Positions 45,601 through 57,174 of a DNA stretch of 64,000 nt are shown here, piece after piece; position 1 is the first letter of the stretch, and every line of letters begins with the position of its first letter. The translations under genes were made by a program, and so were the position numbers. The DNA comes from Enoplosus armatus. Its lineage: Eukaryota > Chordata > Actinopteri > Centrarchiformes > Enoplosidae. The notes beneath the pieces are model-generated. The model saw nothing but the letters and a program-made list of their open reading frames with translations. It did no database searches and was not told the DNA's origin. The stretch is from the NCBI RefSeq assembly GCF_043641665.1, contig NC_092183.1, forward strand, positions 27,295,722 to 27,359,721. Direction: 5' to 3'.

Positions 45601-47526
45601 ACTAATTCACTTGAGGACATAATGGAGGACTTAATCATACAGCCTCACCAACACACGTGTTCAGTTGAGTGCTTTTTATCAACCCCGCTGTAAATGTGGG
45701 GCCACGACAAGTGAATAAAACACTTCGGCTGCGTTTGGCAGAAAAAGGGTTTCAGCAAACAACATTGACATTAACACTTCTTTAAACCTATCGCTGCACA
45801 TTTAAGGCATGGTGGAGAAGAGAGAAAGGAACATGAAGGGGAACAGAGCACATTTAATTACTCTGAGCATCCATGTGGTGTAATAGCCGCCTGCTGTTCA
45901 AACAACTAGCAGAGCCTCTTCAGCCTCCCCACAATGAAAGCTGCTGACGCCGCAGCTCTACTGCCATCTTATAGTCTCTGCCCTCAATCTCTCTTGATCA
46001 GGAACTTCAGAGAAAACTTGCAAAGTTATGCTTTTTTTTTTTCAGAGCCTACAGCAGGAGAGGATAGCCCGGGATATGCCAAGTAAATCTGACAGTGAAT
46101 GACCAGGAAGGAAAAAAGCCAGTAAGCAGCAAAGAAACATTTGCATTAATCTGGATAGTAGCCTGGCTTTATATACTATAAACTATATACTATACACATC
46201 AATGGCATCAAGCAAATTGGACAAATGCTAGTTTGTCCCTATGTATGTTATTGTATTTACCATATTAACTGGGATGCCATTTGTGATACAGCAAAGAAAA
46301 TTCATTAGTACTAGAACGTCTTTGCAGAAAATAACTTTGACTGCATATTTATGTGGTGACGTTACATCAATGGAAGGGTGTTCCTTTCAAGCTTACAGAC
46401 ACTTAATGGAAAGACAAGCCTTCTCCGCTCTCCTTGGCAGATAACCGAAAAGCCGCATTTAAGACGTTCGACCTTGAGAAGACTTTGGCTCATTTACCGT
46501 GGTCAAGAACATTCTAGGAGCCTCTGAAAGTCAATTGAGTTTCCACCGAAGAGTTAGGCGAGTCCTGCTCCCAGCTCAATCTCCAAGGCTATTTTTATCC
46601 ATCCGACTGACAGATCAAGTGGCACTGATCAGCACACCTGCTTCTCTGTGCTGAGGGGGAGAGGGAGCAAAAACTGGAGCTCATACATCAATGTGTCACT
46701 GGCCAGCACTGTCCAACGGGCCCTTGGGAGCAAGCTCCCACCTCTAGGTTGTGACCGGAGACCCACCCAAAATCCTACTTCCAGCCCAGGCTGGCCTTAA
46801 TGCCACGGAAAACTTCACTAAATTTGAAGGTGGGCGACTGTTAGCTGCTGGCTCGACCAGCCTTTATTATTAAATAGACAGAGTTTTAGAAGGCAGTGAA
46901 ACAGCTAGGACACCCCGGGATGCTTTTGATATATTAGAGCTCCTCAAAAGTGTTTCCACAACCTTGCCCCACAAACCTGTACTGAGCACTTTCCATCGTC
47001 CCTGGTTTCAAGTTGCCAGGAGATATCCACCTCCCACTCTCAATCCCTCGGTTTGCTTGTACTAGAGAGTACTCAAGAGTTGTCTGACATGCAATATTTA
47101 CGGTGTATGTGTGAGAGCAGCAGCCTGTCAAAATGCTGTGAACATTTCGAGCAAGCCGTGATGGCCATCGAAACGTAAGGCTTTTAGGCACTGGCTGTTG
47201 GCCTCAGTGGCCGTTTCTGAAGAGTGATATGACCGTGGTAGTGCACAGGTCTGACAGATGGAGGACTTCTAACTCCATCCCCTGCTGGGCAGGTGAAGCC
47301 TTCTAATTGGGACTGCAGCAGAGAGGCAGCGTTCGTAGACCTCCAGAGACCTTGTCACACCGCGGCTGAGTGCTGATGGTACAAATGTTACAACGGACAG
47401 GGCTTTCAAAAGGTTGCACTCAGTCCTAGATGCAGCTCTTCAGCGCCTGAGGCTCAGACCCTTAATGAGATCATATGACATATTTTAAAAGTGGGAGCAA
47501 TTTGTCAGTCTTGAGGCTATTGATAG
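45601..47526. other. intron sequence upstream of the recursive splice candidate
   Basis: Unique intron. A T12-CAG acceptor-like site at 46,045 is followed by a stop in all useful frames and no donor. No repeat family was recognised. Confidence 0.45.
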
Positions 47527-47635
47527 GTTGTTAATATTGCTAATGTCTTTTTTTTCTCCCCTCTCTCTTCTTCTCTTCCTGCTATGCGCTGGGCACTGTG
47601 TCGTCATCCGCCCATTCGTCAATCAGGTGAGTAAG
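47527..47635 (+). promoter_or_regulatory. candidate recursive splice site (zero-length exon, ratchet point)
   Basis: An AG-free zone runs from 47,527 to 47,624. It contains a branchpoint-like CTAAT (47,540-47,544, branch A at 47,543), then 35 uninterrupted pyrimidines (47,546-47,580), then a C/T-rich stretch ending AATCAG at 47,626. GTGAGTAAG begins at the very next base. The two halves match the 3' and 5' splice consensus in the sense of the host gene, with no exon between them. Splicing of exon 1 to 47,627 would give AAAG|GTGAGTAAG, a stronger donor than the original AAAG|GTAAGG, allowing a second splicing step. Retention of the following bases would read GGT GAG TAA, an immediate stop. Weak points: the tract ends 46 nt before the AG, longer than usual, and no close strong donor for an RS exon is seen (best is 48,377). 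Confidence 0.5.
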
Positions 47636-48376
47636 CCTGCCTAGATAATTGCTGTTACATTTTAATGTTACATTTTACTACAGCGGAAGTTTGGGTTGTT
47701 CAGCACGGAGCTGCTTCTCCAAGACGAAAGCCTCAACAATTTAGTTCATCCTGTGGGATTATTAAGCGGCGCTGCCTGAGATGTAGAAAAGACGATTCTC
47801 ATTCATCTTGTGCTCCAAACAGCAGAATCATCTGATTGAAGCGGTTGGAATCACCCTTTATGGGAACAACAGATTCATCTCGTCTTTATTCTGTCACTCA
47901 AACACGTACAACATGAGGTTGCTTTGATTGCCAAAGGCGCGCTGTGGGCGATGTTCGACAGTGGAAACCTCTGACTTGTCGGAACAAAACAGCGAAAAGA
48001 AAAAAATCGCTCCACAACCATCTCTGGAGCCCCCCCCCAATTACCTTGTTGACGGATGGTTATTTGATCAGGGGGTGTGTGAATCAGAGGCAATGTATAG
48101 ATCACTCCATTATGGCAGCCACTGTCTCTTTCCTGTGTGCGTTCCCTTGGTCAGCTGAGGTCAAATTATCTGGTCACCTCTCAGCTGACCTGTTATACTT
48201 CCTCCAATAAAGCTCAGTGCAGACAGTTATAAAAACTCCCCACGGGCGCCGTCTCCTCCCGTTGTTGCTTTTGTTGTTTGCTGTGATGTACCGGCCTAAT
48301 AATCAGTGCCACCAAGCCGACCAAGAATATATTGTGAGGCAGTTGGCGGTGCCTTGGGAGAATCTGCTTTATAGTG
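47627..48376 (+). other. possible RS exon following the ratchet point
   Basis: In vertebrate recursive splicing the ratchet point is the start of a cryptic 'RS exon' closed by a downstream donor. The first strong donor here is GTG|GTGAGTAC at 48,377, which would make a 750-nt exon, rather long. In exon 1's frame it begins GGT GAG TAA, so inclusion would truncate the protein after 30 residues. Weaker donors in between (for example GAT|GTAGAA) are poor. Non-coding otherwise. Confidence 0.2.
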
Positions 48377-48669
48377 GTGAGTACATTACATATTATTGAA
48401 AGAGTAGACAACATGCACCTTGAGGCTTGTTGGTTTGCAGCAGACTTGGGAGGACGCGCAAATCAGTGCCAGTGCAATATTTTTCAGCTCGGAGAGTGTG
48501 TTTTTCCGATTTGTTGACACGATTGTTTTGAATCGTGATCTTAAAATTACGTGGCGCAATCTACCCTGTGTCCCGTCTGCCTGCGGAGACTGAAGCTTGA
48601 AACGTACAGTTTAAGAGAGCTTATGCTGTTTTTCTCTGAAAGGAAAAATGCTGGTGCTTGTGGGGTTGC

Positions 48670-48697
48670 TGTGTGTGTGTGTGTGTGTGTGTGTGTG
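48670..48697 (+). repeat. (TG)14 microsatellite
   Basis: Fourteen uninterrupted TG units. It could also act as a binding site for UG-repeat proteins (TARDBP/CELF type) in the pre-mRNA, 1 kb downstream of the recursive splice candidate. Confidence 0.9.
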
Positions 48698-49030
48698 ATT
48701 GGTTGAGAGTGTATTGTACCAAGTAGCTAAACTGTCACAACTAACACTGGCACAGATTTCCGATTACTCTGAGAGAACAGAGCAGCATATTGGCTTTTTA
48801 CTGCATTGAGGATTTGGCTCATAGAGACGGTTTGATGAATGTCTTGACACATCTGTGACCATTATTTTAGAACACTCCCGAAAAATCAATAGTGTTTGCT
48901 CCGGCTGCCCAAGGCAATGATATCCATGAATGCTTTATTTACCTCTTTATGCGTGAAGATTTGAAGCACTGTTCAGCGTTGACTAATGAATGAACTGCCC
49001 TGCCGAACACTCCAGCTACGGTGCACAAGA

Positions 49031-49110
49031 GTATCACCTCCAAATGTCACTCTGGCTGTCTCCCATTCATATTCCATTCCCCCTCCACCTCATCAATAAT
49101 AGGTAAGGAG
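49031..49110 (+). promoter_or_regulatory. second, weaker juxtaposed acceptor-donor
   Basis: About 70 AG-free bases, pyrimidine-rich from 49,048 to 49,090 (TGGCTGTCTCCCATTC and later CATTCCCCCTCCACCTC), end in AATAATAG at 49,102, immediately followed by GTAAGGAG. The A-rich last ten bases weaken the acceptor. It could instead serve as the donor of an RS exon begun at 47,627. Confidence 0.25.
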
Positions 49111-52100
49111 TGAGCTGAGTGGAGACGCAGCGGGGAGAATGTGTATCCCTGTGCCCCTGTGAGGGCCCACAGAGGCCTGGAGGCGAGGATGGTCGCGAGC
49201 CTTCTCCTCCTGTTCCTCCCCGTTAATGAGGCAGATGTCAGTTAGGCCAAAGGAGCTCCTCCTCGGTGCATTGAGTTTAGAACCAAATCGGGGCCCACCT
49301 CTATAATTGGCACCTGATGTGTTGGATGAACTCGGTACGCTGACATTCATTACACTTAATAATGCACTCTAGGCTCCATGCGCCCCTCTCTAGCCAGCTG
49401 TCTGCTCACAACCCTAATGCCATTAGGCTTCAAAGCCGTGGTGTCAAGCATTGCTTTTGTCACAAGTCCTCAGCGGTGGAGGAGCCTGAGGGAGTGAGCT
49501 ATTTGTCTACCGGCCTGTCCTGCCAGCTTGGCCGTCCATCACTCCACTGAGCTGGAGAGAGCCATGTTCGGCTGAAGAGTGATTTCCTCCAGCCTGATGT
49601 AGATATACCCAGGGTACAGGCAGCACTTTCAGAAGAATGTATGATTATGGCTGGCAGTCATGTGGGCAGCGTCAAGACAGCCTTATCTGGCTGAACCTCC
49701 CTGTCATCAGGTGTGCTGCTAGTGAGCCATGCTGGCTCCTGCTGCCAATCAGAGCCCAGTGGACCGATGTCCCTGCCAGGACGCCGTCGCACGCCGAATC
49801 CTGAACCCTCTGCTGGCAATAGTGGACCAGCCTGTCCTCTCCAATCAGGCTTGAGTTCCCCAGTATTGCTGCGTGTGCAGGAAGCGTGTCTGGGGAGAGC
49901 AAAGCTCCTTCTGCTGAAGGATCCAAGGCCCTGCTCTGCTGGAAAACAACACAACCGTCTCAGATTCTGCCCCTTCCACACTTTCCTGGCAGGGCATGCA
50001 GAGGGAATAGTGTGCTAATAGTGTTACTTGTCACACGCTGTTCTTTTGTCCTGACCTTCTGTATGCATAAAGCATGTGTGTAGCTTCCTACATAGTAAAA
50101 CTTTAGGTATAAAAATATAAAAAGAATATAAAAATAATGAAGGTATTATAGTCCACGAGTAGTGCACTGGAACTAAAATGTGGACATTGGAATTGGAGCT
50201 CCTCCTACTGGACGTGTGTGGGTGGAGTTAAAATGCATTCGCACATCCGAACACAAAGAGGCAGGATGGCTGGCATTGTCAAATAAGGAGCCAGCAGAAG
50301 AGATTCAAATAGCCAAAAGGTGGCACGGAACTGAGACTGACTCCAACTCCAGCTACCGTAAAAGTAAAGGTCCTCATTGGGGTAATCTCAAAAACTGCCC
50401 ATTTGAAGTATGCAAATGATGTGCTGAGCACTAAACATGGCCGAGAGCTCCGGACTCAGTGGGAGGCTCGAGACAGCCTGCCTCTTTGTGTCCGTATGTC
50501 TGAACGCAGCGTGAGGCTGCTCTGCAGCTGCATGCGCTGAAGCTCCAGACCATGTCTGCTGAATCTGACCAAACACTGAATCTTTGTCCACCTAATATCA
50601 CTCACTGTATGGGCAGCGCTGGCGCTGGCAGAAAGGATTTACCAAACAGGCATTTAACTCTGTTGTGTGTTTTTGCCTGTCCCAGATAGAACCGACCCCA
50701 TGCACAGCTACCAGAGCTGACGATGATAAGAGTATAGCTAGCATACGTCACCTGCTAAGATAAGCTACAAGCTAAAGATAAGCTTCTTACTAAACCCTTA
50801 TTCACACATCTGCAGGCTCTCTCTGTGTCTAGAGTTATGCACTTCATTTACATACTCACCATTATTTTATTCCATTCCCGTATAGCCGTGACCACCTTCG
50901 TCGCTGGTGGGAGCTGTGAGAGTGAACTGTGACGCTGAAGTTGTGGCCCATAAAGAACCAAGCTAGAACCGAGCTAAAAGACGCCAAAAAACGCTTTGCA
51001 AAGCCGCAGAGTCGGGTCTGCCACCACGAGCAAACCCTTTTATGATAAACATATTCATTTAATCGATTATTAACATGAAAATATTTGTTAGTGCAGCTTT
51101 AAATCTTTTTTTTTCTTCACCAAAGACACCAAAATACAATGAAATAATAATTTCGTGAGTTTACAGTGTGATTGACGTGCTCTTTGTGAGCATTTGGTAA
51201 TATTGGTAAATGGCCATATCCAAATGTGGAATTCCATACTAACCTGTTGGATATGAAGGTAGGAAACTGTGAAATGGCTCGAAAGAGATACTGTATTGTT
51301 AATTCAGCTGAATACAAAGGCCTTGCTTCTCCCAGGGAGTCGAGCAGAGTGTAATTAGGAGGGCTCTAATGATATTCATTTAGACTTTCTATAATGAAGC
51401 TTCATGTGTTTCAGCCTATGATAGAGAGCCAAATGAATACAAGACTATAATCATTTCCATTTTGCAACAATGGTATACAATGACACAGTAGTGTTTTTGT
51501 TGGATCATAAACAAGCGTTTGAGTTTATTGCAGGGACATACCCTGACAGAGACAGATTTTATAGGGTTAATCACAAACAATTTATTTCAATCTGGGCTAT
51601 TCAGAGGGAAAATGCCTCACATTACAATGATGCATTATGTATTTATTCATTAGCAAGGGAGAGAGTTAAATGTTAGTTGAGCGTCTTGTGGCAGTAGGAT
51701 CGCTGAGAGGAAGAAATCGGATGCATTTTTTTGCCTCTGATATTGAGCGGCACAATAAAGGCTGTCAGCAAATTCTGGGCAAAGTGGAGCAGCTGAGACA
51801 AAGGATGAGATGAGAGGCGTAGATAATGACTGGTGTTGTTTTATTCATCCACGGGAATGAATGCTGACCAGTGTTTGTTTGTGTTGAACTCATTGTGTTT
51901 GCAGTCAGAACTGTGAATCTGTGAGTGTGTAATTAATTCCCCCCTGACTGCCAGCCAGCACTGGCTTCTGACGTACAGGGAGGAAAATCGAGTCTGGTTG
52001 GCACCGTCGACGCAGCGCCGATCACAGCAGTTGTCTAGGCGACTCAATGACCCCGCTGGAAAAAGACCTGATGAAGTGCACTTTTCAAACACTGAAGCTG

Positions 52101-52729
52101 CAATATGCACCATTTGCATATCAGGAAATAAGTTTCGCTTCTCTCCATCGCTGTCTGACACAACTATAGTGATCTGATTTACATCCAGCTCAGTTTTTTT
52201 TTTATATTAATAATCAGCTTTTTTTTCAAAGCCCAAATGGATTAAGCTACATATTCCTAATCATTAACCGGTACTGCACTTGTTGTGGTATGCCAAGAAA
52301 CCGCACAAAAATGGATTTCTTGATTAAAGTTTAAAAGGATAGACTACGTAACAGTTTGGGCAGATTGCATAACAAACGCTTGATGTTTAATGTCTCAGTG
52401 CTGTACTTCAAGCAGGCTACATGTCTTTATATACATGGCTTTATGTTCCAAACTCACAATGTGCGGTCGTAAAAAAAGAAACTGCAGCTAAATATCACAT
52501 CCAAGGATCGTGAGGCGATACTCGCGTCCTTGTAGGGAGGGATCGTCCTGAGAGAACAAACTTCTCGTGAAAGAGCAGGCGGAGAGGAACATCCTCACAG
52601 TCTGAGATGATGGTGCTGTGTGTGTGTGTGCTTGAGGTCGGGCTCAATGCAATGTGATGCGCACCTGTTCATTTTCCTGGCTGTTACTAGCTCAACAACT
52701 CTTATTAGATGGAAGCTAATGACATTTGT
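49111..52729. other. intron sequence, nothing firm recognised
   Basis: Unique intron. The stretch 49,640-49,990 is GC-richer and open in several frames on both strands (up to 107 codons) without domain, CpG-island character or splice context. T-runs lie at 51,107-51,113 and 52,193-52,203. Confidence 0.45.
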
Positions 52730-52850
52730 GCTTCATAGCTGCTAAACGTCAGCATGTTAACATAGCCATTGTGGGCATGTTGTCATGTTAATGTTAACAT
52801 TTAGCATTTAAGCACAGGTGTGGCTGAGATGTGTCTTCCCAGACAAATCC
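52730..52850 (+). mobile_element. dispersed fish repeat, same family as 14,380 (copy 2, short fragment)
   Basis: GCTGCTAAACGTCAGCATGTTAACATAGCC, GTGGGCATGTTGTCATG and TTAACATTTAGCATTTAAGC correspond to the 3' part of the 14.4-kb copy (GCTACACATCAGCATATTC and following). Only about 120 bp remain. Confidence 0.55.
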
Positions 52851-52989
52851 TCTGAAAGAGAGGAACAACATGTCTTCAGTCCTTAACAACACATTACATT
52901 TTTTTTTTTTAGTTTTAAGTGGCTGTCAACCATTACAAAACCAATACATATGACTACATGATTCATATAAGCTTTTTCTGATCTGCCGC

Positions 52990-53255
52990 CTCTATGACTA
53001 AATTTTGGCAACTAAAACGACTTGGTCAAGGCGCGAGAAAGATGGTGGTCGTGGTTAAAAGAAACCAACTGTTGGTAGGAGACTCGATGCAACAATATTC
53101 CGTCAAAATCTGACACTTCGTTCACCCAGGCATCCACTCCGATCTCCTCCCTAAGAGCTTTCCTCCACCACGCTCTTTCTGCCTTTGCTACTGAAAGCGT
53201 AAAGCGTAAAACACAGGTTTAAATGTCTGAACAAATGACCAATGTTGACGTCTTC
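52990..53255 (+). repeat. possible dispersed repeat ('AACTAAAACGACTTGGTCAAGG')
   Basis: GGCAACTAAAACGACTTGG, GAGAAAGATGGTGGTCGTGG and GTTAAAAGAAACCAA resemble a fish element in which 'CTTGGTTAAGGTTAGGGAAAGA' is typical. The right part is not recognised. Low confidence. Confidence 0.35.
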
Positions 53256-56200
53256 CCACGGGAAGTTTTGCATTTTACATCTTTTTTGGCAGTAGCAAGA
53301 GAAGTAAAAAAAAAAGAAAGAAGATGAATTGGGTAGTTAGAATGAGCAGTGATCGCTGCCATGGCTGAGTAGATGATGTAGAGCACTACAATACCTGAGT
53401 ACATGAGTACTGGAACTTTTACAAACAGGAAAAGGTGTGACAGGATTAGATCCACTCTTTGATTGACAGCTAATCTCTTGGAGGTGCAATGCAAAAACGA
53501 CGTCAAATTAATAAATGAAATCCCAATAAATATCCCAGAGATGAATACTTAAAAATCCGTATTCGTTTAATCTCAGCAGAGTAATGGTTGAGAGGGTAAC
53601 TCTCAACCAAGACCAGTTGACTTACAGCAATGTTTTGGTTGATGCTTATCATTTTTGGGTGATTTAAAAGTGAACTCTGGCACAAAACCAATATCTAATT
53701 TGTATTCCAGTGTCCCGTAAGTGGCCACACACTAAAGCAATGACCCTTTAGCGCCAGAGATGTTCCCAAGAGCCACAAAGATTTCCTCTTTAAAGCAGAC
53801 CATCTGGAAAGACCATTGTCCCTTTCCCGTTCTTCGTGGAACATTCAGGTGCTCTGCGTTACGTATGGACTGGCTGCTCGCCCCGTGCAGCCGAGATGAA
53901 ACGGCCGTGCCCTCCGTGTCCTTTTGCCCTCTGTTAAACTTGGCAACGAGCAGCACTTTCAAGTCTGCCGAATGTGGGTCACACAGCGCTCCGCTTGTGG
54001 TCTCTGTGGTCTTGCTCTGCATAAGTAATAGCACATCAGTAGCTACTTCAAACACGCTCCACGGGGCTGAGACAAGGCTCAGTGTGCCAAACACTGGTGT
54101 AGACTTTCTTGTTTCTTCAGCTCAGTCCACCAAAGGCTTGCTTTTTGGACACTCGCGGAATTGCTAAATTGTTGATATTGGCCCAAACTGTGTCTGGCTG
54201 AGACGCAGAAGAAGTCCTGAATTAAGTCTGAACTTGTCTTTGGGGACACTGCTGCTCTAATTGTACGTATATGAGCTGGTAATACCTTTTGATGGGTATA
54301 TTTTTTGGTTTGACAGCATTAACTCTGTCAAAGCTGAAACCCGTCCTCCCCTCATACTGTATCCGTATCCAGAGCCTTTGAGCAGCTCCTCTATGGAAGA
54401 TAATGAGGCCACCAGTGGAGAGGTAATGTTGAATAAGCGATCCTCTCCTGGCTCTTGTTAAGTGTCAGTGAAATGGAGTAAAACCTTTGGCAAAGCTGTC
54501 CACACCAACATGAGCCGAGCATATTTTTATTAAGGCCGTTTAAAGCCCCGTCTTGAGAACATCTTTGTCTGTCATGGTGGAGAAATCCTATTCGGCTCTT
54601 AAACCCGCTTTAAAAGACAGTTGCAGACGCACATTGTTCATCGCGGCACGGCTGCCACTCCTCATGACGCGAGGTGGTAAGCGGACCCGGCGTGAAGGTC
54701 AAAGATGACAACTTCAGAGATGGAAATTCTGCGGAGGACGTTCAGTGCTTCCTCGTGGACAGTGGGAGCTTTGAACCAGACGGAGAGGCAGTGAGGGCAA
54801 AGGATAGAAACACAGGATCAGAGTAATATTCAACACTAATGTGTAGCACAGTAAAGAAAACTGCATTGCCAATAGCAACATACTGGTTGAGTGTGGACTG
54901 CAGTGACGCGGCGCGGAAACCTGTTCACCGCAATATTTATATTTTCAAATGAGCATCCACAGCTGTGCTGGGTTTATTGAAGCGAACCAGTCCTCAGATT
55001 AATGACTTCCTGTGCATGTTAAATACGCTAGGTTAGCCGCACAAAGACGTGTTTGGCATGAAGTTTTTGTTTGTTTGATTTGGGTGTTTTGTTTTTGTTT
55101 TTTTCGTGCAAGACAAGTGATTAACAGGAAGACGCGCACGAGACGTGACGAGGCAAGAGAGAGAAGAGACGACACAAAACAGGGAAGAGAAATGCAGAGA
55201 AGCTTTTAAGTGATTTAACAGGAGGTACCTGAGGAAAATTGAATAGATACATTTAAGGATGGTGTGTGAGGATACAAGGGGAAGAGAGACAGAGAAGGAG
55301 AAAGAAACAGAAAAAAGAGGGCATTAACAATTATTACAATAAAGAGAGAAGGAAATAGTCAAATAAAATAGGGCTCCTAGGAGGTATCTCTGGCCAGGCC
55401 TCGGTTGTATTTATCCATTTCTTTTATCCATTTATTTATCTCTGAATAAACAGCTTGACTCTGCAAAACATTTACTTAATTCAATATCTACCTGCTTAAT
55501 TGACAGGGCGTGTATCAGATGAGTTTTTTTTTTCTCTGGTTTTAAACAGATATTTAAATTATATTACATCACAGCCCAAATCTGAGACTACAATATATAC
55601 CTAAAATGTAAATATGGTGGATTCACAATAAATGCATCACAAAATAAATCCATATTAATGCGCCACCCTGTTTGAACCCAACTGCCTGCTGCAAACTATT
55701 TCCAAACTTGAACCTGAGATTATTCAGCTGCGATGTGGGTGACACCTCCTCAAGACTTTTCTGCAGAAAATGAAGACACAGCAGTGCTCAAACATCAGCG
55801 TCATCTAAACCATCCCAAAAGCTTCCGCTTGTCTTCGTCTTTTTTTCACGGCTCACGAGCTTCATGCTATAGATATTTCCCTGCAGCTCACCTGTCTGTG
55901 TCTCTGCTGCTGCCAGGATGTAACTGACACAGCGATGTGTGGCATTCTTGTACAAATGAAGTAGTTCGACATGCTGCGGCTAATTTACTTTGTAAATACT
56001 GTCCATGATCAGAGCCCTCCATAAGCCCTGAGTCCAGCCGGCTACTTTATCATGTTCATTTCGATTGTGCAGATGGGGGACGTGCATTTTCCATACACAC
56101 CACACAGACGTTCATGGGCTTAATATGAATGAACACGAATTAATTTAACTTGCCATTATCTTTATGAAATTTCTGCAAACGAATGTCAGATGCCCCAAAT

Positions 56201-56898
56201 CAAAAGTAAATTATGATGAAAGGGAACTTCCTGCAATAATATATATGATCACCTATCAGTGGATATGAAGGAATAGCGGCATTAGAATGTGCCAGAGGCC
56301 ACCAAATTCTGCTGGCCACCTAGCTGGCTACTTTTTCCCCCATGGGCTGGCTTCTCCGTATCCTTGTGGAAATCCCTGGTCCATGTCACAATGACCCATA
56401 CAACCCCTGATCCACTCGTGAGAAAGGGGAGGGGCGGGGATGTCAGTTAGTTAATTATTAATGCTACACCTATCAAAGATGATATGTGTTTGGATTGATT
56501 ACAGAACATTCTTGTTTTTAATAATTGTTAGCTGACAGCTGAAAAGGACCTGATGTCCTAATTTGCTTTTTGGGCCTTCAGTAATAAGAAGTTTGATAGA
56601 ATGACACAAAGTGCTGTTGCATCTTACACCATTCTCGGGTGTACCTTTTATCTTATGCATTCTAATCGTGGGGTCAGTATCGATGGCAACAGAGCGAACT
56701 GCGAATAACGCGGCACTGCTCATCGCCCGTCGTTGACAGGCATAACAACAGGCCTGCCTGTTTTCTCCTCTTCGAGATGCACCCGCCAGATTTCACTCAG
56801 TCTCTGTGTCTGCCATTCAGTTCTGTGCTGACTCGGCGCTCCTCCTCCGAGAGTGGAGACATCAACAGATCCATGGGAGAGATCAGGAGGTTCAGAGA
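53256..56898. other. intron sequence, with a purine-rich tract
   Basis: Unique intron. On the plus strand 55,118-55,360 is strongly purine-rich (many GAGA, GAAG and AGAA words), resembling an exonic-enhancer-rich or triplex-prone tract but with no exon. ORFs up to 135 codons at 53,732-54,167 overlap on both strands and are unsupported. Confidence 0.45.
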
Positions 56899-56919
56899 CC
56901 CCCCCACCCCCACCCCCCT

Positions 56920-56956
<37 letters not shown>
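56899..56956 (+). repeat. C-rich tract plus (CT)16 microsatellite
   Basis: Twenty-six C-dominated bases interrupted by single A or T (56,899-56,924) pass into sixteen CT units (56,925-56,956). The homopyrimidine strand is H-DNA prone and could be mistaken for a splice acceptor tract, but no AG with a following exon is apparent. Confidence 0.85.
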
Positions 56957-56960
<4 letters not shown>

Positions 56961-57153
56961 CTCTGTCAGCTGTTCTTTCTTACTTCATGCGTGATGCAGG
57001 GGCAGTGTTGGAGCAGGCAGGCTGCAGCCCAGCCGCCTTTGAAACAGCTCATTTGATTGCAGCAGGCTGGTTGTTGAGGCTGTTCTCAGCTGCCGGGACC
57101 TGGCTCAGAGAACAGGCAAGGTCAGATGCACAAATATTCACTCGCACATGACA

Positions 57154-57174
57154 ACACACACACACACACACACA
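57154..57174 (+). repeat. (AC)10 microsatellite
   Basis: About ten AC units preceded by ACA. The following 100 bases (AATTAGCATTAATCACTGG, CCAATTATCAATGATTACGC) form another motif-dense, enhancer-like stretch. Confidence 0.85.

Noticed and set aside
46021..46100. T-rich acceptor-like site TTTTTTTTTTTTCAG at 46,045
   Set aside because: A stop codon follows within 14 codons in the phase of exon 1 and no donor lies nearby. Probably a T-run ending in CAG by chance.
56777..57151. 124-codon plus ORF with a long Ser-Leu repeat
   Set aside because: The repeat is just the CT microsatellite in translation, open in all three frames.
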